DNA of 64,000 bases from Solea solea (GCF_958295425.1 NC_081154.1:9667341-9731340), one strand, 5' to 3'; positions 12,276 through 26,422 are shown, numbered from the stretch's first letter. Program-made: numbers and translations. The notes: generated from the sequence alone by a model not told the origin.

Positions 12276-15200
12276 TCTCACACCTCTACAAAGCTCCTCA
12301 CCATTACCTGGTCAAGTAAAAAAGAAACGTGGCGGGGGAGTTGATCTGTAAAGGTTTTAATGAGTGGTGACATGACGGGGCCTCAGCAGAAAAACCTGCT
12401 CTCTTACTTGCCTACGGCCACCTCACCCTTCTAGGGAAGGGTCAGAGACTGAATAACCAGTGTGGATCTGGCAAACAACACATTCCCTGAACCTGTCAAC
12501 CTCATCAGCTGGCACCCGTGGCCTCGTCACAGGGTAGCTATGGTAACCAAGCTGTAGCAAAAGTGAGAGTGTGGTGGAGGTCAAAGACAATTCAGACAAG
12601 ACTCTGAGAGGTCTGGAGGCTGAGAGTTGACGTGTCCACAGTGTCAACAGTGACTGTGTCCTATCTTATGGAGTGTGGGAGGCACTTATGGGCCCATCGC
12701 TGTGGTTCAGTGGTGCCACTCGATGCACATACCGCCCTTGTCACAACCACCCTTACGTCTCTACTGAATGACCTCCTTAAATATCTCAGGCTCCACGTGA
12801 TGGCGAGAAACCTCTTCTATGATGTTTTCTGAGAGTCTCAGTTAAGACAGGATGACATGTTGAAGCCAATGTCATGATTTTCTTTCCCACATAGACACGA
12901 GTAAATGTATTAAATGTGTACAGCTGTGCTGAATATTACTGAGATACACATTGAATGAATGAAACCTTCATCGCCACAAACAGGGAATTTTGTCTTGTAC
13001 TGAGAGCATAAAAAACTAAAAAAAGAAACATAAGAAGAAGACATAATTCATCATCTATGACTGCACAAAACAAACCATTATGAATACATTATTAAAGTAG
13101 AGTATGTTTTCAGTAAGGAGTGTCAGTGACGAGTACACAAAATCTTTGTTGAAGGTGAAATGGGGAATAAAAAAGTGAGATGTCTTTTACTTGGCATTTT
13201 GTTTGCAGATCTTTATGGATATAATTTAGATGGTAACCTGGCTGCAGCCATGACTACCTGTGAGACACGACTCACATTTTTAGCAACACCTGTGATTTTG
13301 ATTCTATGACAAAAAAAAGAATGTCTTCAGTGAAAAAGTTGGATTTCTTTCTTTAATTTGATACTAAGCCTCACATCACCCATGCGCCACTTTTAAAGAA
13401 AAGCTTTCGAGACTTTATACAATCATTGCTAACCATGGAATAAAAAACTCAATACTGTCAAGTAGATTCTTTGCTGTAATAGGCCGCACTCACTGCTGCC
13501 AATGGTACTCAGCTGCACATTGTTTGTATCACCCTTTTTGCAATAATCACAGTGAAGCACATCCTCTTATGGATTTCTGCTTTAGTACACTCTGATGTGT
13601 GAACGATGGCGTGAATCATGTCTCTCTTTGTCGACCCACCAGTCTGCCTTTTTCTATTTCAGCAGTTTCGGATTGATTGCTATCATAAATCTGTATTTAT
13701 GGCCCGATGCATGTCTTGCAATCAGTACAGTGCATGTTAGATGTGTTCCACCCACCCTAAGACTGCCCCCAGCAGGGTTCTGGATGTCCCGCTGATGCTG
13801 ACATTGGCTGTGGTTTGATGGCTGCTCTCACGACGACCTGAGTAATCAAGAGACATCAAAATGGAGACCAGAACAAGAGTCTTGTCTGTGTCATGCAGCT
13901 CTTTTCTAAAAGAGTTCTAGCAGTAGAGAGTGGGCAGCACGGTGCGTGGGTAAAGAAGTGTTGGTCTGACCTGTCCTCCACTCTCTGATCACGTCAGTAG
14001 TGGGAACTCTCATGCCTCTAACTCCGTGTTCGTTCCCTTTCCTTATACGTCTCCGTCTACTCACTTTCCTGCTGCCCCTCTTTAGCCTTTCCATTTTTCA
14101 TTTCCTACACTAAGTTTTCTTATCGTATTTCACTTTGTCTTTTGGCCCAAACTCTAGACAAGTGCAGATCGATTGTGTCATGTAATGTGAGAGTGTTTGT
14201 TGCGCCTTTCCCGCTGCGTGTGTGTCATTTGTCTATTTTCACTGTGACGGCTTGATTAAAGGGACATGTTCGAGGGTTAAAGTGTGACTGATATTTAGCA
14301 GTAGGGTGTGACTTAGATAAGGGGCCTGTTCTTTCCTGTGGTGTTCCAAATGTTCTTTCGGAGTCATGGTCTAAAAAGTGATAGTCCTTAGACATAACAT
14401 ATGAATCTATGCCTGCTTTAGTTTTCATAAAATCTTGCTTAGTACAGTGAACACAACTTTGGAGGGGGGTTTGGTAACGTTAGATACAAAAGATACTGTT
14501 GATTAAAGTTACCCACGTGTCCATATTGATGTATTCATGATTGATGTAAAACTACTAATGACTTTTGGAGAGAAGATTAAGTAAACAGCCTGTTTGTTTA
14601 CGAAGTGGCTAAGATTAGGTTGTTAATTGACTTATCAATCTACAAATTGTTTATAGATCAGTTCATACAAGTACATGCAGTAACTGCTGCTTGAAATTCT
14701 TACTCTTGCTGTGTGTGAACATGTATAAAAACATTCGTTTTTGTGGTGGGGGGGTTCGTTGCCATAATACCTGGCTGCGTTGTATTGACTGGACCTTATT
14801 CAGAAGGAATTTAGTTGTCGGCTTCTAAAAATAATGTCGAAGTCGAAATTAATTTGGGAAGTCTGGAAGCACTCAGAAAGAGCATACTGTCTACATCTGC
14901 CATGTTCAATGTTATTTTTAAATGCTTGTGAAAATACTTTCACAAGTTTCCTTGGCCCGTGGCCAGTTTCATTCACATAACAGAACGTGATGGTAATAAC
15001 ATTTGTGTGTACACAAATTGGCTATTTTCATCTAGTGACATGATATTTTATGGAACATAAAATGTTGGTTCGATATGAAGATAATTCAAGCAATACAATA
15101 AACATATCCCTTGAATAATGCCACTCTTGAAATTAACAAAACAATGCATTGAAGACTTTATATGAAAGGTGAATTGAGAAGATATGTACTGTATCTCTGA

Positions 15201-15684
15201 AGATACTGTATATTGATGTAGTCCCTAAATATGGACAGTAGAAGGGTGTGCATTAAGTAGCATTAAGGCTGTCTCCTCTGCATGACCAGAATAGAATAAA
15301 CTGACAATTTAAAGTGATGTTTAAATAAATGTTCACTCTGGAGAACACATTTTTACCAAAGTGGCCAAAAATAGCTTCCCAGTTCATGAAATTGGACCTA
15401 GAGAAGCACAAGAATCCAACACTACCTTACTATCCTGTAACTGTAGTTGGCAGAAACCAAAAACAGAGCTGAAAGGGGAATATTGTTGTCACTTGGTGTA
15501 TAGTGTTGTCCTTACAGTTTGTTTCTACTGCTCCCATGTGGCCAAAACCATTGCTTATCAATTGATGCTTTTGGAAAGCTGTGAATTTGACCTGTAAACA
15601 ATTGATTCTCCAAAAAAAAATGTGGAAGCAGAGAGAGCTTTGAGGTTCACGGATGAGAAAGAGTTAAGGAATTCTGCCCCCGCT

Positions 15685-15880
15685 CAAAGAAGAGAGAGAG
15701 GAGGAGGATGAGAGCGAGAGAGTTACTGCTGCTAGAGAGCCAGAGGAGGAGGTGGAAGAAGAGGAGGAGGGGTGGGGGTGGGGGCAATGAGAAAGAGTTG
15801 CCTGTCTGCCTGTGTGTGTGTATGTGTGCGTGTGTGTGTGTGTGTGCGTGTGTGTGTGCGTGTGTGTGTGCGTGTGCGCA
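15685..15880. repeat. Purine tract plus (GT)n repeat with 12-bp period
   Basis: A G/A-rich stretch (15685-15785), including GAGGAGG and a GGGGTGGGGGTGGGGG run, is followed by a GT array (15810-15880). In the array GCGTGTGTGTGT recurs with interruptions about every 10-12 bases. The 223-codon plus-strand frame over this area is an artefact of the low complexity. Confidence 0.85.
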
Positions 15881-16215
15881 TCCGCAGCTCAGTGAGTGTA
15901 TGTGTACTGACACCTGGTGCTCGACCGTCCTTGCTGCTCACATTGTGGAGAGCTTTCTGCCTGTCTGCCATCCTTTACCTCCCTCTCTCCCTCTCCTTCT
16001 CTCTCTCCCTCTCAGTCTCACTCTATTTATTCCCTCCCTCTGTCTTTTGTCGTGTACTCTCTGCCTTTTTCACACGTTGCTTTTTTTTTTTCCCTCTTCA
16101 TGCCCTTACAGTTTCCTTTTGTTTAGGATTTCCCTTACTATGCAGCAGGATTTTTATTGCCTGTGCAGACAAGGCACTCAGCTGACAAAGGTGAGCCGGA
16201 TGAAACGGGGCGGGA

Positions 16216-16253
16216 GAATGGATGGATGGATGGATGGATGGATGGATGGATGG
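16216..16253. repeat. (GGAT)n microsatellite
   Basis: About nine GGAT units in a row. Confidence 0.92.
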
Positions 16254-19200
16254 CTATTAATGCAGGGATTTCTGAATTCACTTGTGAACATGGGGAGTGG
16301 CGAAAACTGGCTTAAGGAAACAAAGATTCAGCTATTAATTATTTGTCATGATCGAGGTCCTTTGCCAGTGCAAGTCTGAGCAGTTTGCGATCACCAGCGC
16401 CCGCGTGTAGGCGTCTCGGTGTGTACTTTGAAAGGTGAAGGGTTCAAGTATGTGATTTAAGAGCCGTGTTGACTGTCAGTTTTTTTGTGACCGGTGTCAG
16501 CAGCATGTGTCAGAAACTCTCACTGATTTGTTTTCTCTGTTGTGGCTTCTACGCTCTGTTGTGTCACCTTGACCCTGATGGAGGGCTTCCTCGGAGGTTA
16601 GTGTCTTGCCGGCTTTATGCCACACCTTTGTGCGTGGACACTAAGGGTGTGTGTCATTGTGTGTTAGTAGACTCAAAGGCCATGGAGATTGAAGTGTAGT
16701 CGGAAGAGAAAATTGTGTGAGACAAAAATAAAAAAAAAAAACGAGTGGTGATTCACTCTGTTCTTCATGTTCTTTCTGCGTCTAAGTGAACTAGCCCTAC
16801 ATCTGACAGTGGCATGACACATGACGTGCAGTTTGAAGACCGGAATGTGCTAATGTAGAATAAATATTTCGTAATTGTGTGTGGGCTTTGTGTAAATTGT
16901 TTTGTTGCATCATGCTGCAATTTCTCTTTACCTGGAACAAATACAGCAGGTTAGGTTAGAGCTGTGGCTCTCATCACTCTTCGTCACTCTCCTGTTTTAT
17001 ATTTACGTCTTCATTTTCATCACTAAGTAAGTTGGCAGAAGCATGATAAACAATCACCTTGTGAAATATCTGGCCTTCACAGTGGGATTTATGGTGATTG
17101 TCGGTTTTCCCTGGAGCTTAATATGTCTATTTCTGTTGCTATTAATGAAATAACTCTTTATTACAGGCAAGGATTGTCTCTGCTTTTATCTTTTAATGTG
17201 TACAGATTTAGTTTCTCCTTTTATTTATTATTGTTGTTCGGGTACATTAAGCACTGGCGACCTTGTTTTGGAGATGATGATGGGGAATTGTTGTTGGCCC
17301 TGAAGGCATAGCAGGATTTGTAAAGATAACCTAACAGCTCATCTGCTTCCTGTGTCGCTCTTTTCTCTCCCCCTCACTCTGTCATCATTTCACTTACTGT
17401 AACTGCTCCTTCCTTCTCGCACACTGTGTTAGTCTCTCCTCCACCTACTCAGATATTTCTGGAGAACAAAAGGGGTGAGAAGAGAAGGAGATGGCAGGGA
17501 AGGTTTAATGTACCATCCCTGCGTAGGCTAATGAGACTTCACCACTCCATCCCAGCACTTCCTCTCATCCTCTCATCCTTTTTCTCAAGGCCTTCTGCCT
17601 CCATGTATCTGGTTAGGTTGCCCATTATACTTTCTCAGGGTCATTTACCTGCCCATCTTTATTTCATCCGTTCATCACTGCCACTTGTGTTGCTTCTCCC
17701 TCACACCTTCATTAAGTCACACGTGTAACCATTGTGATCACAGCTTCTTTCTGCTCTTTTACTTGCCCTCCCTCATCTTCCTACCCTTGAATTCATAATC
17801 CATGTATTTATAGTCACACTTACAAACCATTTTACCATTTGTTAAAACTCCTCCCAACAATATTTTTCACCATTTATTCATCTTTTTTTTCTGGGCATGT
17901 CAAACATTGAAAAGCACAGACAGAGACAAAATTCCCCATAAGCCCGCTGGGTTGTGCATTTGGCCGTGATAAATATGAAACAACACAGTGGTGGCCCATT
18001 TAAATTTGTGATGCCATGCTGGACTTATCATCCCCTTGTGCATCAGCTTCCTGTTGTTTTTGCCAGTCGGGACACTGGGCTTTCATTATTCCCCTTGATG
18101 TGGATGGGCTCATTATTGCCGCTCATCGCTGTGTGTGCAGGAAGTGCCCTTGCTAGCTGAGCATACTGAGGGGACGTTGTGGTGCTTTGCACTGCATGAT
18201 AAAGGCGGCAAAACACCGCACTGCATTAATGAATGGCGGGGTTTGTTCACCTTAAAAGAACTGTGGCTGCAAGAACTACAACAGCGAGGTGTGGACTAAA
18301 CCCACAGGGTCCAAATACAAAGACTGTCTGGTCCCTGTCCTCTCTTCCCCTCTCGTCCGTGGCAGCCCATGTTTGCCATTCTTAATATCTTTTATTGTAC
18401 TGACACTCACTGGAAGATTATCTGGTCTGATGACAATTCCACATGCATAAGTGTCCTAATACTGATCAGTCGTCATTTTAAGTTTCAAACTTTCTTTCCC
18501 AGTTTTCTGTTGTTTCTTGTGGTTTGTCACTGGTGAAACTGTCCACAAGCTAATTTTTCAGCAGAAATGTCAAATAAAAATACAAAAATACAGTTCATTT
18601 AATCTCTGTGTGTTTGAAAAAAAAAAAAAGGGCTACATGGAACAACAGATCATGATAATTAGCAGATTGTGTACAGCTTGTCATTCACCGAGAGGTGAAA
18701 CAGCCAATTATTTAGTCAATCAACAGAAAATGTAATAAGCAGCTATTTCTTTCCAAACATGGTTCCAGGTTTCAATGTCTAAAAAATACAAGAATTTGCT
18801 CTAAATCATTCTAAGTTTTTCCATCTTTGAATTCAATACTAATCTTAAGTTTTTTTAAACTTAAAAGAAAACTCAAAAATTTGGTGGGTATTCAGTTTAA
18901 AGTCCTAAACAGGACACACACACACACTTTCATGCACATCACACATGCAGACACAGTTTAGGAGTTAGTTTTCTATACTCAGCAAAACACTTTTGAAGGT
19001 GAACTCAAGCGTTTCTTTTAATAAACCTTGCTTAACATGAGTTGGCCCCACAATTATTTCAACTCCTGGACGACATTCTGTTTTATTTGTTGTTTCGTTT
19101 GATAGATGGGATGAAGATGATGAAGAAGAAGAGTTCATGGTTCAGACATTTGCATACACTTCAACACCTTTACATCATCATCACACGCGCATACATCATC

Positions 19201-19430
19201 ACGCATGCTGTAATACAGAGTGTAGCTGTCATGTTGATGATAAAGTGCATCCAGCCACACAGAGTATAGCCTACTTTCTCGTCACCGTGTGAGTGTTGGT
19301 GTCTGCTGTGGCTTTGTAGGCTCTACACTCCCCCGGTCTATTTTATATTTAATGTGTATTTTAATTATTCAGGCCTGCTTGTTTGCAATTGCACACCCAT
19401 TTTCATTGCAGTAGTGGTGGTCTGTGTCTA

Positions 19431-19458
19431 CCCTCTCTCTCTCTCTCTCTCTGTCTGT
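19431..19458. repeat. (CT)n microsatellite
   Basis: About eleven CT units followed by a CTGTCTGTAG tail. Confidence 0.85.
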
Positions 19459-19923
19459 AGTGTTTTCCCCCCTCATATCATTACAGTGACACTATGAACA
19501 GAGTGAATTATTATGTTGCTGTGGGCAAACATAGGGTAAGAATAACAAAGTGCAATGAGGGCACAGTAGCAAGGACAGCCCCTGTCATCTTCCTGTTTCA
19601 CCTCTCTCTGTCCTCCATGCTTCATCTGTTACTATGGCCACAGTCGGAGGCCACCTCATCTTTTATTTCACCCTCATGTTCTTTCTTTCTCCTCCCCCTC
19701 CCTATATTGTTTACCCCCCCTGCAGCTTGAAAGCTTTGCACTGTGATCAAAATGAGAGGAAGAAACAAAATGATCCTCTGCCCGTCCGCCACTGGCCTTT
19801 TTCTCAGTATCACTTTCTTTTTATGTTATTTATGTGGGATTTAGCTGGTGCTCCACATAGAGAGCTGCGCTCTGTGGCTGTGGCCCATTTAAAAGGACAC
19901 CAAGCATTCAATTATATAAATAG

Positions 19924-19942
19924 TTTTTTTTTTTTTTTTTTT
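19924..19942. repeat. Poly(T) run
   Basis: Nineteen T residues are followed by AAAAAA. On the minus strand this could be a retroposon tail, but no body is recognisable beside it. Confidence 0.85.
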
Positions 19943-21051
19943 AAAAAAGCGAAGCTTTTGTGGATTTTGTGTGTACATTTGTGGAAACGTACTGCGCCCT
20001 TAAATTAGATAACATGACTCATTTCAGAGTTATTGCTTTTGAAAATGAAAATGACCAAATGGCCACATGACAAGATGATTTACATAAGTCGTACAGCTTT
20101 GCAGAAACGTGGAAAGTAAAATTTGACTTCTGTATGAACCTGTGAGAGAGGATTTAGACTTGAAAATGAGGCATAATATACTAATCCAGAGCCTGGAGTT
20201 GTGTCATTCACGCTGAGTAAAGAGCCGCCCCTGTGGACTGTTTGTCTGAATTTCATTACCTGAACTGAGCCTTGCACTTTTTGTTGTAGTTCATTAACTT
20301 AAATATTTTATTTGAGCCTACAAGCACAGGAATTAGATATGTTAGAACAAAACCCAGTAGTTTAAATGCCTCTGCCCCTGTGCTGCTGCTTTATACACAA
20401 ACCCTTCATGCTTTTAAAAAGTCTGTGTAGATAATCTGAACTAAACTGTTCCACTAAGTATTGGATATTTTTCAGTTGTACTGTATTTGTGCATTTAATG
20501 GCACCCCCAGTCAAATTTACCTTTGCATTTTAACACAAAAGTAAAGAGCTAAGCACAATCACTGGTACTAATGGAAGAGTTATAACTTTGCAACAGTGGA
20601 ACAGCAGTGATAGTTTCACCGAGGATTGTAATCGTTGGTTGCCGTTGTTTTGTTTGGCAAAGACTGAGATTTTGAAGCAAACCTTTCTGAGCTGCTTGAA
20701 TTTAATTAGTCATGCTCTTGAACTTGAACCTCCTCATCCTCAGCGGAGGCGGCAGGGAGAGATTAGTTCAAATGTCACCTTTCATGAGCCTTTTGTTATT
20801 GTGAAGCTCAGAGGAGCCCCAAAGCAACAGGGAAAAGGATCACATTTGACCCCTGTGCATCTTTAAGCTGCTGTATAATAAGAACTGACTGTGTCATTTG
20901 AAAAATCATTTACAATAATGAACAAGCACTGACTGACAGCTGGGGCTTCTCTCAAGACACATCTGCAACTATAATCTCCTCACTATACAGTCTGAGGTCT
21001 AGGGGAACTAGCAGAGATGACGTGATGCTCTGCTTATACTGCACACCCAGA

Positions 21052-21496
21052 CACACTATATGGACAGAAGTATTTGGCCACACCTGTGAAGTACTGAATT
21101 CAGGTTTTCCAATCAGGCTTTGGGCTCGGTCCCTTATCTCCAATGAAGAACAATCTTAACGCTTCAGACATTTTGGACAATGCTTTGCTTCCAATATTGT
21201 GGCAACAGTTTGAGGTTTTCTATCTGGGTTTCTATTCCAACATGACTGTGGATAAAGCGGCAGAAGATGAGTGAGTGAGTGAGAAATGGACCGGCCCGCA
21301 CAGAGCCATAACCTCAACCCTATCGAGCACTTTTGGGATGAACTGGACAGACAGACAGATAGACAGACGACCAGAGATTGCAAGCCAGGTCTTCTCATTC
21401 AAAACATCAGCGCCTGACCTCTTAAATGCTCCATATTAAAGTACTGTATATGTATTCATTACAGTCCCTGCTGTTGTAATGGTCAGGCGTCCAAAT
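21052..21496 (+). mobile_element. Degraded, internally deleted Tc1/mariner-like transposon
   Basis: The left end CACTATATGGACAGAAGTAT followed by a TTGGCCACACCTG segment is a terminal sequence I associate with Tc1-like elements in fish. A block around 21160-21220 reads as a transposase C-terminal piece (about 'SDILDNALLPILWQQF'), and 21310-21347 encodes LNPIEHFWDEL, the conserved region around the last catalytic acidic residue of the DDE domain. The N-terminal DNA-binding part and the first catalytic residues are missing, frames are broken, and the right end (CAGGCGTCCAAATACCTT) is truncated. It cannot be active. Confidence 0.8.
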
Positions 21497-23498
21497 ACCT
21501 TACTAACTAACTCTGGTGTAGGTCCAGCAGTTTCACATTAAAAGTGTTTGTATCTGTCTTCTTCCATATCTGCGTCCAGCTCAAAGTCAGCCAGCTGATT
21601 TCTTTCCTTTTCCTCAAGGCACACATGCAGGGCAATTGTCATTGCCTCAGTCTCTGTGATGTAGAGGCATTTAAAGACGGGGAAATATGAAAGGAAATGG
21701 CACAGTTGGGGTGTCTGCCACGTTTTTTGTTCTATGTGTCACCGTCAGGGATTTACGCAAAAGCCTTGTTCTTGACTGGAACACCTGTATAAGTCCAGGT
21801 TCCATACAGGCTTTTTATTTCTTTTCTTATGCTCGTACTCTCTCTCTGGGTCTCACGGCAGCCAAAGTGAAAATCTCATCACACTTCCATTTCCGTTTGG
21901 CTATTTTCGCTGCATGCTTTTCACTTCTCTGCTCAGTGATGTAACCCCAGTGGTGTGTCAGACTGAAAGTAGGAGATGCTTGATACAGCCTCTCTTTGTT
22001 TTCTAGACTCTTATTCACTAGCTTTTTTTTTCCCTTTTTTTTTTTAATCGAAGCCCACCCACTCAGTGCTGCGACATAGCTTTTTTCAGCATTGCATAGC
22101 AGTGTAGGAGTGTAAGCATATCACACACATACACACATTTTCTATTTCTCCCTACTTCCTCCAACTAACACCTCCATCCATCCAGGACACTGCTGAGTCG
22201 TGGTGCTGTCAGCCAGAGCCTGACGCACTCAGCCACTCACATATGCGTCACCTGTTTGGCTCGCCGCCACCTCCGTGCTGTTCGCTGTCCTCCAGATATT
22301 CACGGGTGGTCAGGGTCACGGGCTCTGGGCTTTCCTGATGGGAAGGAGGGGAGAATATGTCACTTCGGACCAAGGAAACTACGTGTAAGTGTAGCAGATA
22401 ATCAATGAATAACCTCTCCACTGTAGCTTGACCAGTACTTTAATTGGAAATCAGTTCCTTTTGAAAGCAAAAAGAAAAGCAGACTTCACAAAGTGCTTCA
22501 CAAATAAGAGACATTGAGAATTAAGAATGCCACAATACAAAAGAAATCAAGCACTACCAACTATAACAAAGAGTTTAAGAAATTTAAAATAAGTAACTTA
22601 CCTCAGTATTATACTGGAAATACTGTACATCAACTGAGCAGAAATTGAAAGTAGTAATCATACGATTTGTCAATTTTATTCGTTTAATAAAAGCAGTCTG
22701 TTCAGCACGATTTAGATTTACAGTCTTTCCGTCGTGCTATTGTAGTCTTTACCTGGCGTCGGGCATTAGAACCATTCCGAAGTGTCAGCTCTCACTACAG
22801 CACTGGTTGCTGGCACGCTGGCTGCTTTTTTTTTTTTAGTGTTCTTTTAGTGAAGGATGCTCACATTAAATCACAGATGATATGGGCATTGTCCCTAAAT
22901 GCAGTTAACAGCTTGTGAAACTGCCGGCTTGTCGAGCTCTCCCTCTCAGTCTCTTTCTCTGCCCAGCACTGCTGTGTTATACTGTCCCCACAGACTCACA
23001 ACTTTTAAAGTCCACAACAGTATCTTCCCTCGACTGGGAGCTCTCATAACTGATGCCGTTTGTCCTCCCTTTATCTAAACCTGCTCAAGAGGTGTGACAT
23101 CATTGTCTTTTGGCCCGTCAGTGCAGGTAACATAGTCAATGACAATCTGTCATAATGTTACAGCAGCACTGGCCCTGGATTGTGTCTACATCTGCCAGAT
23201 GCTAAACCTGATGAACTTTGTGATGGTTGGTTATTGATCTGTTTGACTGTTGACTTTATTTAATGTTTTCGAGAAATAGAGCTCCTGCTCCTGCTGTGTT
23301 TCCATCACACTTTGGTCTTTGATCTGTGATTTGTCAAAACAAAAGTCTGAATATGAGACTCCAGCAGAAGAGAGAAGAGAATGACACCGCAGATACACCA
23401 CAGGTCTACCTTCATGGATATTTTTCAAGAAAGAAATCTGTAGTTGGATGTGAATGTATTGCACAGTTACTCTGCAGAATGATTGAAAGTATATTTGG

Positions 23499-23864
23499 TA
23501 GGGATGGGACGATACCACTTTTTTGTGTCTGATACTGATATCACAAACTTGAGTATCTACCAATATCAATAGTCCAATAGTCATTTTAGACCATTTATGA
23601 ACATATGACGCCGTTAACGACACATTTGTGCTGAGTCATCTCAAAGACACAATTCTCCAACTGTGTAACAAATATTGCTCTCCCAAAAAAGCCCAAACAT
23701 GACTCATTTCAATTTTTACAGCTTGTGCATACAGAAGCATGCGAGTTAAAGGATTTTTGAATTGTATCGGATTTTACATTTTTATCCGTCCGATATCCAA
23801 TCCAGCGATTTTGACAGTCTTCTTCCATGATACCAATATTGACCGATACCGACTCCCATCCCTA
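23499..23864 (+). mobile_element. hAT-type MITE, full-length copy 2
   Basis: This 366-bp element has terminal inverted repeats TAGGGATGGGA (23499-23509) and TCCCATCCCTA at its right end, with further imperfect inverted similarity (CGATACC / GGTATCGG). It is flanked by a perfect 8-bp duplication ATATTTGG (23491-23498 and 23865-23872), which is diagnostic for hAT superfamily insertion. It has no transposase. A deleted relative sits at 4786-4976 in the opposite orientation. The minus-strand frame of 130 codons overlapping it is not a gene. Confidence 0.92.
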
Positions 23865-24539
23865 ATATTTGGACCTATCACGGTGTAGCATCCCTATTTT
23901 TATGGCATGTAAGTGTATTGTGGTTTTGTTGAAAGTTTTTCCCTTTCATTCTACTTTTGCAGGAAGTCAGACCAGGACAAGCTCTCTCTCTCTCCCCGTC
24001 CAATGTGTGTTTATCATCCTATGCATGAATGTTTGCGTTAGCTGCCACAGAGTCTGATGCTAATGAAGACGTCTGCCAACTTTACAACTGAGCAGATGTC
24101 TGCGCTCTCCTACGGCTCAGTGCAGAACACTGTGGCGCTGTGATTCATTAAGGTGCTCCGCTTTGTTGTGAATCTGATTAAATCCAGCTTAAATGGATGT
24201 TAAACCAGTGGAGCAGAGTTTTTATGCGAGACCTCATTCAAACACACAACGGCATTCTTGTGCTGATGGTGTTTGCCATTTTATTGTTTATTTTTTTGAT
24301 GTTGTTAATTGATAGCAACAGCAGTAAGGTCACGTTTGCTGACAGATGATCCGTCAGACCGACATTGATGGGTTAGCAAAATCAGAATATTTGACAAGTT
24401 CAGTGATCAAGTGATTTATCTTCAGCAACAGTGACAAACATTTGCTGATTTCAGCCTCTTTAGACTGTTGCTCAAAAAAACTAGTGTCTGCAGCTTCACA
24501 GTTTGCACACTTAACCTGAAGTATAGGACCTCCTCTCAC

Positions 24540-24835
24540 TCACTCTGCCGCTTTATCCTCCACATGGTGCCAATCCCAGCCGACATAGGGCGAAATGCGT
24601 GGTACACCCTGGACAGGTCGCCAGTCCATCACAGGGGCCACATAGAGACAAATAACTGTCCACTCTCACACTCACAGTCAGTCTAGAGTGCCAAATCTGA
24701 ATGTTTTTGGTCTGTGGGAGGAAACCGGAGAACCCGGAGAAAACCTAAACCCACACACACACACGGGGAGAACATTCTGACCGGGTCAAGAGTGCTAAAC
24801 ACTACACCCTAACCGTGTGGTCCCTGGACCTCCAC
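24540..24835 (-). repeat. Teleost interspersed repeat, minus-strand copy
   Basis: This is a near-complete reverse-oriented copy of the repeat at about 11985-12275: CCAATCCCAGCCGACATAGG, CACCCTGGACAGGTCGCCAG, then a GTGGGAGGAAACCGGAGAAC block and an AACCGTGTGGTCC end. A short CA run (24752-24766) interrupts it. It is better preserved than the other copies. Confidence 0.82.
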
Positions 24836-26422
24836 ATGAGCATTAAATATCCACGCCTCTTACAGTGACAGCAATGGCAGTTTGGCAGTACATATTATGA
24901 TAACTCTCTGAATCAGCACTCAACACTGATTCACTCCTTGGCATTTATCTTTATCCAATTTTAAACCTTTTAGTTTTTAACACTCTTGAAGTCAACGTCT
25001 ATTTTGGTAAACTACCCATGGTACATCTCCTCATGCCACACAGCTCTATGTAATTTATAATGAGCACTTTTACTTTTATTTGTGTGTGCGTTACCTGAAT
25101 ATACCATGTTGTCATGCTTTATTATCATAGCTCGTGCGTGATCTGTTTTTTCTGTGTCAGATTTGAAGGGATTTGAGATAATTTAGCTCACTGGAGAAAG
25201 AAGAGCAGGAAACACTTGTGGCCCCTAATTGATTTTATGTGGCACACCACTTATATTCATATCATATTTCTCGTAATGAGTTATTACTCTCCATATTGTT
25301 ATTGCTGTATCATTGTGGAGTATCGTGATTATAATTTTATACTCATGTCACCCACCCAGACTGAACAGCTGTTTTATTTCCCAATTTTTTTTACTTTTTT
25401 TCACTTGACCAGACTAGATACCCAGTGGCCCCCCATCTCATTTGAGTTTGAGACCCCTGGCCCATTCCCATTGGTCAAAAAGTAATTTAATCCAAGGTTT
25501 AAATAGTGGGAATATGTTTAAACTTATCAGCATCAGTGAGAACAGTGGAAAGACGTCAAGTTCTCCTTTGTCTGCTCTATTTTTGCCAGATGCTCCATTT
25601 CCGACGGTGAGTTTATCTTCCTGTGAGCATAGACGTCAGCATAGTCATACGCATTTATGTTTGTAGCGATCCTTACTCTTTAAAACGTGGGACAGCACTA
25701 AGTTTATCATCAAAACCATTGTTTTAAAAAGAGACCAAAGTAAAAGATGCATAATAATAACCACTGTAACATTAATGAAGGATGTGGTGGTGTTGTTTGT
25801 TCTTCTCCCACTGACTAGTTGTGTTTCTAGCACATCTGTGATGTCACAATTCAAATCCTAGGTATTCTGTATTTACTAATTTTATAAATATTTAATGTGT
25901 TGCTTGCTTCAAACATTGATTGTTCTGTGTTCATAGTTTTTGTCTGGTGAAACATTATAAGGCAAATGTGAGATGTTAACTCTGTACGGGATTTTACTTT
26001 GATGAATGGTGATAAAACTTTGCTGTGGCATTTAATTAAATAACTCTAACGCTTTCTGGGGGTTGACAAAAAGTTGGCTACACAACAACACTTGCGGCTT
26101 CATGGAGGCAATAAGCACGAGTAAAAAAAAAAGGCATAAAGGAACTTAAAGGACTCACTGTGCTGTCACTGATTGAAGTCAGTGAACTGAAGAATGTAAT
26201 TCTCTGGGCTTTTAAAATGTGTGATGTGTCTCTGTTACAAGGCATAGTTAAAGTTTCTCTTCCTGCTGTTGGTTATATTAGCTGCATGTCTATTGGTTCT
26301 TTATGTGTGTAACGTGATTGATCGTTCACAGCAACAGAACCAAAGCCAGTTCAAATTATGATTTGTTCCACCTCTTTTGCCCCATGTTATTAAATCGGAC
26401 TTTTTTTTTTTTCAATGTCCAG

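Noticed and set aside
15708..16379. 223-codon plus-strand frame, the longest in the window
   Set aside because: It runs through purine, GT, CT and GGAT low-complexity repeats; composition is all Cys/Val/Leu/Ser/Pro and Met-Asp-Gly-Trp repeats with no family resemblance.
23231..23623. 130-codon minus-strand frame
   Set aside because: Half of it lies in the noncoding hAT MITE at 23499-23864.
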